Shown here in pieces: positions 1 to 10,467 of a stretch of 64,000 nucleotides of DNA. The position numbers and the translations under genes are program-made. Under the pieces are notes generated by a model, which was not told where the DNA came from, ran no database searches, and saw nothing but the letters and a program-made list of their open reading frames with translations. Numbering within the stretch: the stretch's first letter is position 1; each line of letters opens with the position of its first letter. The stretch lies in assembly GCA_029881435.1 (NCBI GenBank), contig JAOUMR010000002.1, positions 1 through 64,000 of the forward strand, read 5' to 3'. The DNA is from Nitrospira sp. (GTDB lineage: Bacteria; Nitrospirota; Nitrospiria; Nitrospirales; Nitrospiraceae).

Positions 1-534
1 CAGTTCATAGGTAAAGGTAAGAAACTTGAGCGCGATCTTCAGGCCGACACCCGCCAGCAGCCCTTCGACGAGATACACCGGCACAGCAACCAGAATATAG
101 CGTTGCCAGTTGAATCGCCAGATGACGGCTTGAATGGTCGCCGTGAGGAAAATCGCGAAGGCCATATTCTCTAGGCCAAAGCTGGCAACGCCGACAGCCA
201 ACACCGGCGCCAGACCCGCGGCGATTCCCGGGCATCCAATATAGTTGCCGGGTCTGAACCAGGCATTGATCCAACCGATCAAACAGGCAAATGCGACTGT
301 CGCCAAGCCGACTTTAATGGGATACTCGGACATCATGGCAATACCCACCGTCAATGGAATCGCCATTGACCCAGCGATCAGTCCGGCGGCGATATCCCGT
401 CCGGCATATTGTGCCTGGAAAGCAGCAGATGCTGGCTTAACGACTGGTCCCGTATCAACCGACAGGCTGCCCTCGGTCTCTTCAACTTCGTTTCTTGGTG
501 TCGTTATGGTTCTTTCTGCTTCATAAGATGTCAT
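1..534 (-). CDS. SulP-family sulfate permease-like transporter, N-terminal part (runs off window start)
   Basis: Manual translation of the minus strand from ATG at 534 gives MTSYEAERTITTPRNEVEETEG...YAGRDIAAGLIAGSMAIPLTVGIAMMSEYPIKVGLATVAFACLIGWINAWFRPGNYIGCPGIAAGLAPVLAVGVAS..., SulP-like, open to position 1. Confidence 0.75.
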   Translation of the reverse strand, partial: MTSYEAERTITTPRNEVEETEGSLSVDTGPVVKPASAAFQAQYAGRDIAAGLIAGSMAIPLTVGIAMMSEYPIKVGLATVAFACLIGWINAWFRPGNYIGCPGIAAGLAPVLAVGVASFGLENMAFAIFLTATIQAVIWRFNWQRYILVAVPVYLVEGLLAGVGLKIALKFLTFTYEL

Positions 535-1001
535 CGGTAGTGATCCAGTATGTAAGGTTCAAGCTGAGCTGGCTGATAGAATCCGGCGGAAAGTGTCCTA
601 TGTCTGGTCGCGAGTGGTCATTGATCTAAGAGGTTCCGCTCCATCCTTGTCAGGCTCAAGAGCCTCAAGATTTCGATGGGCTGGCAGAGATGATCTGCTC
701 ATATCGCCTCGTTCACGGCCACTCATTCGAGCATGTCTCTGACTGCCCTTGGAGCAAGAAAAAGGCCGAGACGAGTATACCTTCGATTGCGAGTCGTAAG
801 CGACTCCTGAATAAGGAGAAATCACGCACCCGCCGATCACGTCCCCAACGAGAGTGCCTCCATGTACTGAGGAAGCAGTGCGGCCACACACACCCTGTGC
901 ATGCCTGCACGTGGCCCTCGCCCCCACAGCCTGTCGCGCGACCAATGCCACGGGTTGGGAGGCTCGGGGGCAGGGAACATGCTGCGCGAAACGCCAGTGG
1001 T

Positions 1002-1799
1002 TTACATATGTCCGAGTTTGCGAAGCGTTTCCATCCCGCGTCCTTCATCTTGTGCCCGTCCGGCTCGTTCAGCGATTGTCGTCGTTCGCAACTCCGTGAT
1101 GATTTGCGGAATGGTTGAGGCACAGGAATTGACGGTACCGGTGCAGGGCACACAGCCCAGGCTGCGATAACGGGTCCCCTTGCCTTGATCAAAATAGAGA
1201 GGTGGAAGGGGAATCCGCTCGAGTTCCAGATACTCCCAGATATTCAGCTCCGTCCAGTCGAGCAGGGGGTGGACCCGAACGTGGGAACCAGCCGGAAACG
1301 ATGTATTAAACTGGTCCCAGAGCTCCGGCGGCTGGTCACGGAAATCCCATTCCCCGTGCTTGTCGCGCAGCGAGAAGTAGCGCTCCTTAGCCCTAGTCCC
1401 TTCCTCATCTGAGCGGATGCCGAGAATCACGGCGGTCCACTTGTGTTTGGCAATGGTTTGCTTGAGCGCCTCGATTTTCATCGCCGTGCAGCAGGTGACA
1501 CGCCCTTGCTCAGGACCCATACCGCTCGCGAGGGCTTCTTTGTTCTGGCCGACCACCAGATCGAGCCGCCATTCGCGGCAGAGCCGATCGCGATAGTCGA
1601 TCAACTCCGGCATCTCATAGCCTGTATCGATATGCACCAAAGGAAACGGCACATGCCCAAAGAAAGCCTTTCGTGCGAGCCAGAGCAACACCGTCGAGTC
1701 CTTCCCCATGGACCACAGCATCGCCAGGTCATCAAAATGCTTATAAGCCTCGCGAAGGATGTAGACGCTTTGATCTTCCAGGGCGCGGAGGTGTTTCAT
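1002..1799 (-). CDS. cysD: sulfate adenylyltransferase subunit 2 / PAPS-reductase-like
   Basis: 265 aa: [43 protein letters not shown]...[10 protein letters not shown]...[13 protein letters not shown], CysD-like PP-loop SxGKDS. Confidence 0.88.
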   Translation of the reverse strand: MKHLRALEDQSVYILREAYKHFDDLAMLWSMGKDSTVLLWLARKAFFGHVPFPLVHIDTGYEMPELIDYRDRLCREWRLDLVVGQNKEALASGMGPEQGRVTCCTAMKIEALKQTIAKHKWTAVILGIRSDEEGTRAKERYFSLRDKHGEWDFRDQPPELWDQFNTSFPAGSHVRVHPLLDWTELNIWEYLELERIPLPPLYFDQGKGTRYRSLGCVPCTGTVNSCASTIPQIITELRTTTIAERAGRAQDEGRGMETLRKLGHM

Positions 1800-2070
1800 G
1801 GAGTTCTGCTCACTCTCGTAAGTGGCGACGTGGAGGACCGTTTCAGACTGAGGACTCCTGCAATGAGCGGTCCACGGGTGATTTCTGTGAGAACGTTCGG
1901 AGATCGACTAAACTAGGCGGTAAATGCAGAGGTGTCGATCCATAACCGTGCGCACCGTGTGTAGGTGCACCATTGTCGTGCGTCCATGCACTTCTAATGC
2001 AGTACTCGGATTAGGTGAAGAGGATGAGGAGAGAATCGAGATCTATTGCCTTGTCCTGCCCTGGGCTACA

Positions 2071-3474
2071 TTAGGAGTCGGTCTTTCGTCGACGATCGAG
2101 CATCCAGCGGGTGATGCCAAGATGCTTGGCGGCAAGGGATTTGTTTCCGTCCGACCGCTGTAACACTTCGCTGATGATGCGGTCCTCAAGGTCGGTTAAG
2201 GATTCACCGAGGCGGAATGAAAGATGGATCTGAGCGGGATCCGTGGTGTCGGTGAACGTCGATTCTAGAGGAGCGGTACCAACGACCGGCTGCACGGGAG
2301 TCTCTCGCACATCAGAAGGGAAATGCACGGCTTCAAGCGTCTCACCGGGGCAGAAAAGCACCGCACGTTCGATCAGATTGCTCAGTTCGCGCACATTGCC
2401 CGGAAAGGTGTATCGGCGTAAGAGGGTATGTGCGCTCTCTCCTATAAGACGAGCCGGTTTCCCAAGTGAGAGAGCTGACCGGGTAAGAAACTGCTGGGCC
2501 AAGGGAATAATGTCTTCGGACCGTTCGCGCAACGGAGGAACGGTCAAGGCGACGACGTTGAGCCGAAAGTACAGATCTTCACGGAACTCGCCTTTCGCCA
2601 CCGCGTCTTTCAGATTGCGGTTCGTGGCGGCCATGAACCGCACATCAACCGGGATGGTGGCCGCCCCCCCTACACGGCGCAAAGTCCGTTCTTCGAGCAC
2701 CCGGAGGAGTTTAGTCTGGAGCGTCAGGGGGAGATCCCCGATCTCGTCGAACAGCACGGTCCCACCGTCGGCCATCTCGATCAAACCCGTCTTTCTGCCT
2801 GCGGCGCCAGTAAACGAACCTTTCTCATGCCCAAAAAGCTCGCTTTCGAACAGCTCATGGGGGATGGACGGGCAGTCGACCTCAATGCAGGGCTTCTGGG
2901 CTCGTGCCCCATTAAAGTGAATGACCCGGCCGGTGTATTGCTTGCCGGTCCCAGTTTCACCCTGCAAGAGGACCGTGATCCGGTCGTTCTTTGCCAATTC
3001 ACGGACCTGCGCGAGGAACGCATGCGTGACGGAGCTCTCGGCGAGCACTCGGCCAATGGCATAGCGTTCGGTGGCTTGTCCGGTTTGCAAGCGAACTTGG
3101 CGCTTGAGTATCAAGAATTCCACGGCACGTCTGAGCGCGTATTGCAGATCCTCCATGTCGATGGATTTGGCGACAAAGTCGAATGCGCCGAGCTTCGTTG
3201 CTTCGACCGCATCCTTCACCGTACCTCTGGCGGTCAACAGAATGACGAGCAAGTTGGGCGCGGTTTGCTTGACACGGGCGAGCACGTCCAAGCCGGACAG
3301 ATTCGGCATTACGAGATCCAGCACGAGAATATCCGGTTCCCAAGACTTCAGGAGGGTCAAACATTCTTCTCCAGACCCAGCCGTCTGTACGGCATATCTT
3401 TGATCCGCGAGGCGCAGTGCGAACGCTTCGCGGACCGATGCTTCGTCTTCCACCAACAGGAGTTGCCACGTCAT
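2071..3474 (-). CDS. sigma-54-dependent response regulator (REC-AAA+-HTH, NtrC family)
   Basis: REC domain (LLVEDEASVREAF...DILVLDLVMPNLSG), Walker A GETGTGK, GSFTGA loop, FDEIGDLPLTLQTKLLRVLEE, C-terminal Fis-like HTH. Confidence 0.93.
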   Translation of the reverse strand: MTWQLLLVEDEASVREAFALRLADQRYAVQTAGSGEECLTLLKSWEPDILVLDLVMPNLSGLDVLARVKQTAPNLLVILLTARGTVKDAVEATKLGAFDFVAKSIDMEDLQYALRRAVEFLILKRQVRLQTGQATERYAIGRVLAESSVTHAFLAQVRELAKNDRITVLLQGETGTGKQYTGRVIHFNGARAQKPCIEVDCPSIPHELFESELFGHEKGSFTGAAGRKTGLIEMADGGTVLFDEIGDLPLTLQTKLLRVLEERTLRRVGGAATIPVDVRFMAATNRNLKDAVAKGEFREDLYFRLNVVALTVPPLRERSEDIIPLAQQFLTRSALSLGKPARLIGESAHTLLRRYTFPGNVRELSNLIERAVLFCPGETLEAVHFPSDVRETPVQPVVGTAPLESTFTDTTDPAQIHLSFRLGESLTDLEDRIISEVLQRSDGNKSLAAKHLGITRWMLDRRRKTDS

Positions 3475-3475
3475 G

Positions 3476-5446
3476 CTACATATCCCGCTTCAGGGGCAGC
3501 CACACCTCGACCATCGCTCCACTTCCCGGAGGGCTACTGATTGCCAGTTGTCCGCCGTGTCGCTCGACGATGTCATGGGTGATCGTCAAGCCGAGACCCA
3601 CGCCCTTGGCCTTCCCATTCGTAAAAAACGGCTCGAAAATTCGCTGCAGGTCTTCGGGCTCAATCCCTTTACCTGTATCAGAAAACGTCACCGAGATGCC
3701 CGGACCTTGTTTTGCCGTGAGTGCCGCCTTGATGGTCAACTCGCCTCCATTCGGCATGGCATCGATCGCATTCATCGAGATATTGAGAAAGGCTTGCTGC
3801 AAGTGGGCACGGGAGCCTTCCAATAAAGGAACCTCCGGGATGCTTTTCTCGACGACAATCCGCTGTTTTCGCAGGTTCGGTCTCAGCAGCGTCAACATGT
3901 CGTCGATGAGAGATGGGAGGTCGCAGGGCTGGAGATCGAATGGGCGGGGCCGCAGTTGGTCTAGATGCGATTCAAGCAGTTCGTCGATGCGGGCTGCTTC
4001 ACGCGCAATGAGGGCGCAGCGGTCTCTGGCAGCGCGGGGCAGTTGTTCTTGTTCCGCGAGATGAGTCGCCAGACTTCCGAGTCCGATCAATGGATTGCGG
4101 ACTTCGTGCAATATGCCTCCGGCCAGTTGTCCCACCAATTTGACTTGTTCGGCGTGTCGCAAGGCTTCCAGCATCTGTTCTCGCTCGCTGAGGTCGGTGA
4201 GTATCGCCAAAAAAGATTGTGTGGTTCCGTCGGGATCCTTGACGGGGCTGACACTCTCCCAGACCAGGACCTCCGAGCCGTCCTTTCGGCGATTGACGAA
4301 ACGATCCACAAACGGCAGTCCAGTGCGGATAGCTTGCCAGAGTCGTTCGTAGAATTCCGGTGGATGTTTGCCGGACTTCAAGATCGACGGCCGCCGGCCA
4401 AGCGCCTCCTCGCGTGTCCAACCGGTCATGCGCTCTAATGCGGGGTTCCATTCCAGAATGCAGCCGTCGGTGTCGGTCAGCATGATTCCATCCTGCGCAG
4501 ACATGAACAAGCGATGGTAGAGATCTCGTTGAGTATCGGCCCGGCGCCGTCGTTCCAGTACCGTCGCTACGGTGTTGGCGACCGCACAGAGGAACTCGAG
4601 TTCTTTGACCGTGAAGTCGCGAACTGACTTGGAATGGGCCGTCATGGCGCCGTAGACCCGATCCTCCACAAGCATCGGGACGCACATGCCCGCGATCGCA
4701 CCATGCTCGGTCAGGAGTTTCGACGGCGTGAACCGGGTTTCCTTTCGCAAGTCTCGGACGACTACCGGGAGCCGTTCGCGGATGGCGTACCCGGCTTGAG
4801 AATGTGTGCCGCCCTCGATCGTGAGTTTGCCGATCAACTCCGGCTCAAGACCGATTCCAGCGATCACAGCCAGGTGATCATCGAATTCCCGTGGGACAAG
4901 AATCTTGCACAGTTCGAGTTCGAGGGCCTCCGCGGTATGCTTAACGGCCTCACTCATCAGCTCTTGTGCCGGGGCATCACTGACGGCAAGTGTGCCGATT
5001 CTGGCCAACACCGATTGAAAACGCGCAATCTGCGACGCCTCGCGCACCAGCTCGGTATGTTCAGTGATATCTCTGAGGACCAAGAGCACGCCAGTCTCAC
5101 CATGGTATGGCACCACGTTGTAACGGCACTCGTAAATAAGGGTTTGGCCCTGACGGTCCACGAGCTGATACGTTTGACTGCCCCTGGAGCCTAAAGTCTC
5201 CTTGTTCCAGGTCATCGCATCGGTAAACAAGAGAGCGCGTAAACTCGTTACATCCGGCCTGGATTGGACAAGTGGGGTGGCCAGCGCTTCAACCAGTTCT
5301 CCGAAGTGTGCGTTCTCAAAAACAAGTATGCCCTTGGCGATGAGGCAGAGTCCGCCTTCCAAACAGTCGCTGACCCAGGCCAGTACCTCGGCAGCGGCTA
5401 CTTCAGGTTTGGCTTGAACTGGAATCTTGGATTGAGAAGAGGGCAT
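3476..5446 (-). CDS. PAS/GAF-domain sensor histidine kinase
   Basis: GAF region (IAGMCVPMLVEDRVYGAM), PAS (DGIMLTDTDGCILEWNPALERMTGWTREEALGR), H-box GGILHEVRNPL, N/G boxes (FSDTGKGIEPEDLQRIFEPFFTNGKAKGVGLGL). Start chosen at MPSSQSKIPV. Confidence 0.9.
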   Translation of the reverse strand: MPSSQSKIPVQAKPEVAAAEVLAWVSDCLEGGLCLIAKGILVFENAHFGELVEALATPLVQSRPDVTSLRALLFTDAMTWNKETLGSRGSQTYQLVDRQGQTLIYECRYNVVPYHGETGVLLVLRDITEHTELVREASQIARFQSVLARIGTLAVSDAPAQELMSEAVKHTAEALELELCKILVPREFDDHLAVIAGIGLEPELIGKLTIEGGTHSQAGYAIRERLPVVVRDLRKETRFTPSKLLTEHGAIAGMCVPMLVEDRVYGAMTAHSKSVRDFTVKELEFLCAVANTVATVLERRRRADTQRDLYHRLFMSAQDGIMLTDTDGCILEWNPALERMTGWTREEALGRRPSILKSGKHPPEFYERLWQAIRTGLPFVDRFVNRRKDGSEVLVWESVSPVKDPDGTTQSFLAILTDLSEREQMLEALRHAEQVKLVGQLAGGILHEVRNPLIGLGSLATHLAEQEQLPRAARDRCALIAREAARIDELLESHLDQLRPRPFDLQPCDLPSLIDDMLTLLRPNLRKQRIVVEKSIPEVPLLEGSRAHLQQAFLNISMNAIDAMPNGGELTIKAALTAKQGPGISVTFSDTGKGIEPEDLQRIFEPFFTNGKAKGVGLGLTITHDIVERHGGQLAISSPPGSGAMVEVWLPLKRDM

Positions 5447-5616
5447 AAGGCGATTCTTCAGGCACGACCTCCGGCTGAGCATGAGTTCATGCCCGCTGGC
5501 GTAGTATACCGAGCCCTGATCGATATCGTCGAGGGAGAGCCGAATCTTTGAGCGCTCAATATGGTCAGACCACCCAAACAATAGCAAAAATCGAGAGAGA
5601 CGTGATAGACAAGGCT

Positions 5617-7092
5617 ATGACCCGGCGCACACTGGAAACGCTTTCCTTCGACAATACCTACGCCCGTCTTCCTCAAGCCTTCCACGCACGAGTGAATCCG
5701 ACTCCGTTCAGCGCCTCGCCTCATCTGGTTCACGCGAATCCCGTCGCCGCCGAATTGATCACGCTTGATCCAGGGGAATGTGCTCGGCCGGAATTCGCGG
5801 CGCTGTTCGGCGGGAGCGTCCTGGCATCTGGGATGGAGCCGCTCGCAATGCTGTATTCCGGCCATCAGTTTGGGGTCTATGTGCCGCAGCTTGGCGATGG
5901 ACGAGCGATTCTCCTCGGCGAAGCGACGAACGACCGAGGCGAACGATGGGATCTGCAGCTCAAAGGTGCTGGGATGACACCGTTCTCGCGCGATGGAGAC
6001 GGTCGAGCAGTGCTGCGCTCAACGATCCGCGAGTATCTCTGCTGCGCCGCGATGCAGGGGCTGGGTATTCCAACCACACAGGCGCTCTGTCTCCTTGGGA
6101 GTGACGACAAGGTGTATCGGGAACAGATCGAAACCGGCGCGATGCTGGTCCGCATGGCACCCTCACATGTTCGCTTCGGTTCCTTCGAAATCTTTTATTA
6201 TCGAAAACAGCATGAGCATCTCAAAACGCTGGCCGACTACGTGATTCAACAGCATTTCACCCATCTGCATGATGATGGAAACAAGTATGCGCGTTTCTTT
6301 ACCGAGGTTGTCGAGCGCACGGCACGGTTGATCGCCCAATGGCAGGCGGTCGGCTGGGCACACGGGGTCATGAACACAGACAATATGTCGATCCTTGGTC
6401 TCACGCTCGACTATGGGCCCTACGGATTTATGGACGACTATGACGCGGGCTTCATTTGCAACCACTCGGACCACAACGGCCGCTATGCCTTCAACCAACA
6501 GCCTTACATCGGGCTCTGGAATTTAAGCTGCTTGGCTCAAGCTTTGTTACCGTTGGCGGAAAAGGATGTGCTGAAGGCGGGCCTTGATGCGTATCAGCCA
6601 CGATTTGAACGGGAATATCTCCAGGGCATGCGCGCGAAATTGGGGTTCACGGAAGAGAAACCAGAAGATGATGAACTCATTCGCGACTTCCTGGGTCTTC
6701 TGCAGGGCAGCCACGCCGATTACGCGATCGTGTTCCGGGAATTGGGTACGTTTTCATCATCCGATGGGGCGACGAACGACAGCCTGCGGGAACACTTTCT
6801 CAATCCCGACCGCTTCGACACGTGGGCTGTGCGGTATCGAGATCGTCTCAGGAGCGAGGATAGCCATGATGGCGAACGGTGTGACCGAATGCATCGGGTG
6901 AATCCGAAGTATGTGCTGCGCAACTATCTGGCTCAAACGGCTATCGAGAAGGCCCAGAGCAAAGACTTTTCCGAAATCGACAGACTCTTCACGTTGCTCC
7001 AAGACCCCTTCACCGACCAGCCGGGTATGGAGGCCTATGCGCTTCCGCCACCGAATTGGGGCAAACATCTGGCTGTGAGTTGTTCTTCATAG
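5617..7092 (+). CDS. selO: protein adenylyltransferase SelO family (YdiU/UPF0061)
   Basis: SFDNTYARLPQAFHARVNPTPFS...MLYSGHQFGVYVPQLGDGRAILLGE...LQLKGAGMTPFSRDGDGRAVLRSTIREYL, SelO pseudokinase signature; start at MTRRTLETL. Confidence 0.93.
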   Translation: MTRRTLETLSFDNTYARLPQAFHARVNPTPFSASPHLVHANPVAAELITLDPGECARPEFAALFGGSVLASGMEPLAMLYSGHQFGVYVPQLGDGRAILLGEATNDRGERWDLQLKGAGMTPFSRDGDGRAVLRSTIREYLCCAAMQGLGIPTTQALCLLGSDDKVYREQIETGAMLVRMAPSHVRFGSFEIFYYRKQHEHLKTLADYVIQQHFTHLHDDGNKYARFFTEVVERTARLIAQWQAVGWAHGVMNTDNMSILGLTLDYGPYGFMDDYDAGFICNHSDHNGRYAFNQQPYIGLWNLSCLAQALLPLAEKDVLKAGLDAYQPRFEREYLQGMRAKLGFTEEKPEDDELIRDFLGLLQGSHADYAIVFRELGTFSSSDGATNDSLREHFLNPDRFDTWAVRYRDRLRSEDSHDGERCDRMHRVNPKYVLRNYLAQTAIEKAQSKDFSEIDRLFTLLQDPFTDQPGMEAYALPPPNWGKHLAVSCSS

Positions 7093-7232
7093 ACTTTATC
7101 ATCCCCGCTCCGATTTCAGCCGTCCATGGCTTGCCGTCACAACTACTTCACAGGCCAAACGGTCTGTTGTAGAGTGTCGCGATTAGACTTGAAAAAACCC
7201 GGATTTAGCGCTCCCCATCACCAAGAAGCACG

Positions 7233-10200
7233 ATGGCGAAGAAGCAGAATGACTCTAAAATTGCCGTAGCTGGTGCCCTCACCATCGTACTGGCGCTCGC
7301 AGGTGTGGTGTTGGTGAAGGAACCGCTGCGAAGTTCTCGCCCGGTCGGCACCGGACTGGAGATGAAGCCGACGATTGAGGAACAAACGGTTCGGGCTCGC
7401 CTGTGGGAGGATCCGGTGGCAGCGGTTCAGCGGGGCATGCGCGAGGCAAGAGCGAATCGCCAGGCCTCTGACCCGCCCCTCCGTCTGTTACAACGGGTCA
7501 GAGCGCTGCGGCAGGCTCTCGCGGACCGGGTCCTACAAGGACAGCATCCCACCGTTCTCTTAGTGACGACCGCCGGAGGGCCCTACGTCGAAAACACGGA
7601 ATCGCGGTTACGTGACCGCTATGCCGTCGGAACGGCTCTCAGTGTCGGCTGCTATGTCCCCGAACGGGAAGGTCAACTGTCTTTTGTCGAGTGGGACCCA
7701 CAGAGTCCTACTCCGGCGCTACCCTATGAATGGTATCGCCTCAGGAGAACAAAAGTCTGCGGGGAGCAAGGGGCGCGTTCGGAAAGCGTTCTGGTGGTCT
7801 GGTTTCCCGACGAGGCCCTGAGTCGCGGATTGCTTGCAAGTCTGACATCATTTTCACAAGCTCTCGTGTGCCAAGAATCGGAGACCAGGAGCGACTGTCT
7901 CTTAACAAACGACACACGGAAACTGATCCGGCTAAATCCCAGGCTGCAACGGGCGGTGACGTTTAAGATCATTGGGCCTCGTGACTCCTCCGCGTTCCGA
8001 GCGCTTTTGACTGAAGTTGGGACCTCCTATGCCGCGCCCCACGAGGGCATCGGGGCCTGGCCGAATGCCGAGGGCTGGATCGACCTGTACTCACCTTGGA
8101 GCAGCGCGATGAAAGGGCTGCTGGCCTATGGGCTGAAGACCGAGTCCGGCACAGGGACAGGTTGTACCACATACGAATCCTGCGAGCAGGAGTTCTCACG
8201 CCGTCTGGCGGATGCCCACATCAGGCTCGCGTACGATATCGGGTCTGATGATCGGTTGTTCGAGTCATTAGTGGAGGAACTGGAACGGCGCCAAGTTCGT
8301 CTGGGATGGGATGCCGTGATCCTGATCGGTGAATGGGACTCGTTCTACGGGAGGGCGCTCCCCATCGAATTTCGGGCGGCGGCGTGCAGGAAAGTCGCGA
8401 CGTTTTCTGAAGGGGACCTCAATCTCATTCAGGTTCCAGTGGCTATCAAGAATTGGTGCTCGACCGTTTCACATGCCCTCGATCTGCAGATTCAACGTCC
8501 CACCGACTACGAGTCTCTGCTCCTTAATGTGTTTCGCTATAGCTATGTGAGCGGTCTTGACGGTGAGGTGTCGGGCGAAGACAAGGGAAAGGTGGTTCGA
8601 TCAGATAAGTTCCAAGATGATCAGCGGGATCGCCCTGAAGGGAGCAGTCAGATTGATTATGTGCGAGCGCTGGTAAACCGTATCCATGAAGAGGGGGAAG
8701 GAGCGCGAGCCATCGGGATCTTCGGGACCGATCCCTACGACTCGTTGCTGATCATCAAAGCGCTTCGTCCCGCTTTTCCGCACGCCATTTTCTTTACCGT
8801 GGATCTCGATGCCCGGCATCTCCATCCGAGCGAGTACAAATGGACACGCAACATGGTGATCGCCTCGCCGTTCGGGTTGCAATTGGAGAGCGGTCTCCAG
8901 CGTGATGTCCCACCCTTCCGCAGCAGCTATCAGACCTCGGTGTACTTTGCCACGTTGCAGGCGGTCGGGCATGTGGTGTGCCAGAGGGAGAATCGATCTG
9001 AGGCAGCGAGCGGTCCTTGTACCGACTCCTATCATGTCTCATTGACATCGGAAAACCGTCTGTACGATGCCGGATCTCATCCGAGGTTGTTCGAGGTGGG
9101 TCGAAGCGGCGCGGTCGACTTGAGCGTGGTGGAAAAGGAAGCGGTGCGCACCGTCCATCCGTTGCGGCCGGACTTAGATTATACGGAGGGCTATGGCCAG
9201 CTGAAACAAGGTACAGGTTTCGACAATGCGGCGGTCGCAGCTTCCGGGGCTGTGGTGTTCGCCCTCGTGGTGATCGTAGCGTGGAGCAACAAACGACTCT
9301 GGTCGGGCATCGAGCGGCGTCCGCGTCTGCTGGGGACCACAGCGCTTGTTCTTGTGACCTCATTCGCCGTGTTCGGCTTGGCAGGCGGCGCCACCGCGTT
9401 ATTCGCCAATCATGATGAAGGGGAGCCATTCTCCTGGACAGCCGGTGTCAGTATCTGGCCAAGCGAACTGCTGCGGCTGCTCGTGGTGGTGCTCGCCGCA
9501 CTGCTTTTCGTGAAAGGTGCGCGAGATCTTCAGAAGAACGGGGACCACATCGGTGAAAAATTCCGCTTCAAGGACACGTCAGGACGCCATCGCTTTTCCG
9601 CCAAAACGTTTTGGACGAATCTTCAACGAGCCTACAATCCAAGTCTGACCAAGACCCCGCCAACCGTCGATCAGGCCTGGGTCTGGTACCACGAAGCCAG
9701 TCGGCTGAGTCAGGGGATGGCGCGCACGACGGTGCTCTTTGTCTTGTACCTGGCGGCAATCTGGGCGATCGGGTATTTCGTTCTTCCCGACGAATATATC
9801 CATCCCTGTCGTGGACTCTTGAGCTGTCGCGTGGACTGGTTCATGACGCTTGCCAGCGTGAGTGTCGTCGTGTTGCTCAATCTGGCGGTCTTTGATGCGG
9901 TGATGCTGTGCCGTCGCTGGATCGGTTGGGTGACAGCGTCGACGGGGGGCTGGTCTGACCAAGTCCAGGACGAGTATCTACGCGAGTATGGGCTGGGTGC
10001 CGCGCAGAAGACCGAGTTCGACAAACTCAAGTATCTCGCGGTCGTCGATCTCATTGCGCAGCGGACGGAAGTGGTCAATCGCTTAATTCGGTATCCCTTT
10101 ATCACCCTTTTGATCATGATTGCCGCGCGCAACGAGTATTTCGACATCTGGAATTATCCTCTCTTACTGCTGTTGTCCTGGTCGGTGAATGTGCTGTTGG

Positions 10201-10457
10201 CGCTGCTCGGCGCGTTTTCCCTGTACCAGTCTGCCAGCCAGGCGAAGGCCGCGATGCTGGCCGGACTCAATCGACAAATCGTGCAGACTTTGGGGATCGG
10301 CAAGGACCATGACGTGCGCGTGAAACAAATCCAGCACGTCATCAGAGAAGTGGAGGACAATGAACAAGGGGCCTTCGTGCCATTCTATCAACAGCCGGTG
10401 GTCGAATCGTCCCTCTATGGTCTCGTGGCGCTGCTGCAGTATCTCTATTTAAGGTAA
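7233..10457 (+). CDS. large membrane protein with N-terminal TM, ~650-residue predicted extracytoplasmic region and several C-terminal hydrophobic segments; unknown function
   Basis: 1074-aa ORF; N-terminal hydrophobic stretch IAVAGALTIVLALAGVVLV; periplasmic-binding-like segments (DAVILIGEWDSFYGRALP, AIGIFGTDPYDSLLIIKALRPAFPHAIFFTVDLD); C-terminal TM segments (LLVVVLAALLFV, TTVLFVLYLAAIWAIGYFV, LASVSVVVLLNLAVF). Confidence 0.85.
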   Translation: MAKKQNDSKIAVAGALTIVLALAGVVLVKEPLRSSRPVGTGLEMKPTIEEQTVRARLWEDPVAAVQRGMREARANRQASDPPLRLLQRVRALRQALADRVLQGQHPTVLLVTTAGGPYVENTESRLRDRYAVGTALSVGCYVPEREGQLSFVEWDPQSPTPALPYEWYRLRRTKVCGEQGARSESVLVVWFPDEALSRGLLASLTSFSQALVCQESETRSDCLLTNDTRKLIRLNPRLQRAVTFKIIGPRDSSAFRALLTEVGTSYAAPHEGIGAWPNAEGWIDLYSPWSSAMKGLLAYGLKTESGTGTGCTTYESCEQEFSRRLADAHIRLAYDIGSDDRLFESLVEELERRQVRLGWDAVILIGEWDSFYGRALPIEFRAAACRKVATFSEGDLNLIQVPVAIKNWCSTVSHALDLQIQRPTDYESLLLNVFRYSYVSGLDGEVSGEDKGKVVRSDKFQDDQRDRPEGSSQIDYVRALVNRIHEEGEGARAIGIFGTDPYDSLLIIKALRPAFPHAIFFTVDLDARHLHPSEYKWTRNMVIASPFGLQLESGLQRDVPPFRSSYQTSVYFATLQAVGHVVCQRENRSEAASGPCTDSYHVSLTSENRLYDAGSHPRLFEVGRSGAVDLSVVEKEAVRTVHPLRPDLDYTEGYGQLKQGTGFDNAAVAASGAVVFALVVIVAWSNKRLWSGIERRPRLLGTTALVLVTSFAVFGLAGGATALFANHDEGEPFSWTAGVSIWPSELLRLLVVVLAALLFVKGARDLQKNGDHIGEKFRFKDTSGRHRFSAKTFWTNLQRAYNPSLTKTPPTVDQAWVWYHEASRLSQGMARTTVLFVLYLAAIWAIGYFVLPDEYIHPCRGLLSCRVDWFMTLASVSVVVLLNLAVFDAVMLCRRWIGWVTASTGGWSDQVQDEYLREYGLGAAQKTEFDKLKYLAVVDLIAQRTEVVNRLIRYPFITLLIMIAARNEYFDIWNYPLLLLLSWSVNVLLALLGAFSLYQSASQAKAAMLAGLNRQIVQTLGIGKDHDVRVKQIQHVIREVEDNEQGAFVPFYQQPVVESSLYGLVALLQYLYLR

Positions 10458-10467
10458 GGGAGTTCGA

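Noticed and set aside
598-1192. Overlapping ORFs on both strands between cysD and SulP
   Set aside because: Translations have no coherent motifs, all overlap each other, and part overlaps the cysD 3' end; treated as intergenic.
2243-2920. 225-aa + strand ORF antisense to the NtrC-type regulator
   Set aside because: Ser/Arg-rich low-complexity translation typical of the antisense of a GC-rich gene; the opposite strand has clear AAA+ motifs.
3965-5194. Long + strand ORFs (157 aa, 186 aa) within the histidine kinase
   Set aside because: Antisense shadow ORFs; the kinase on the minus strand has unambiguous domain motifs.
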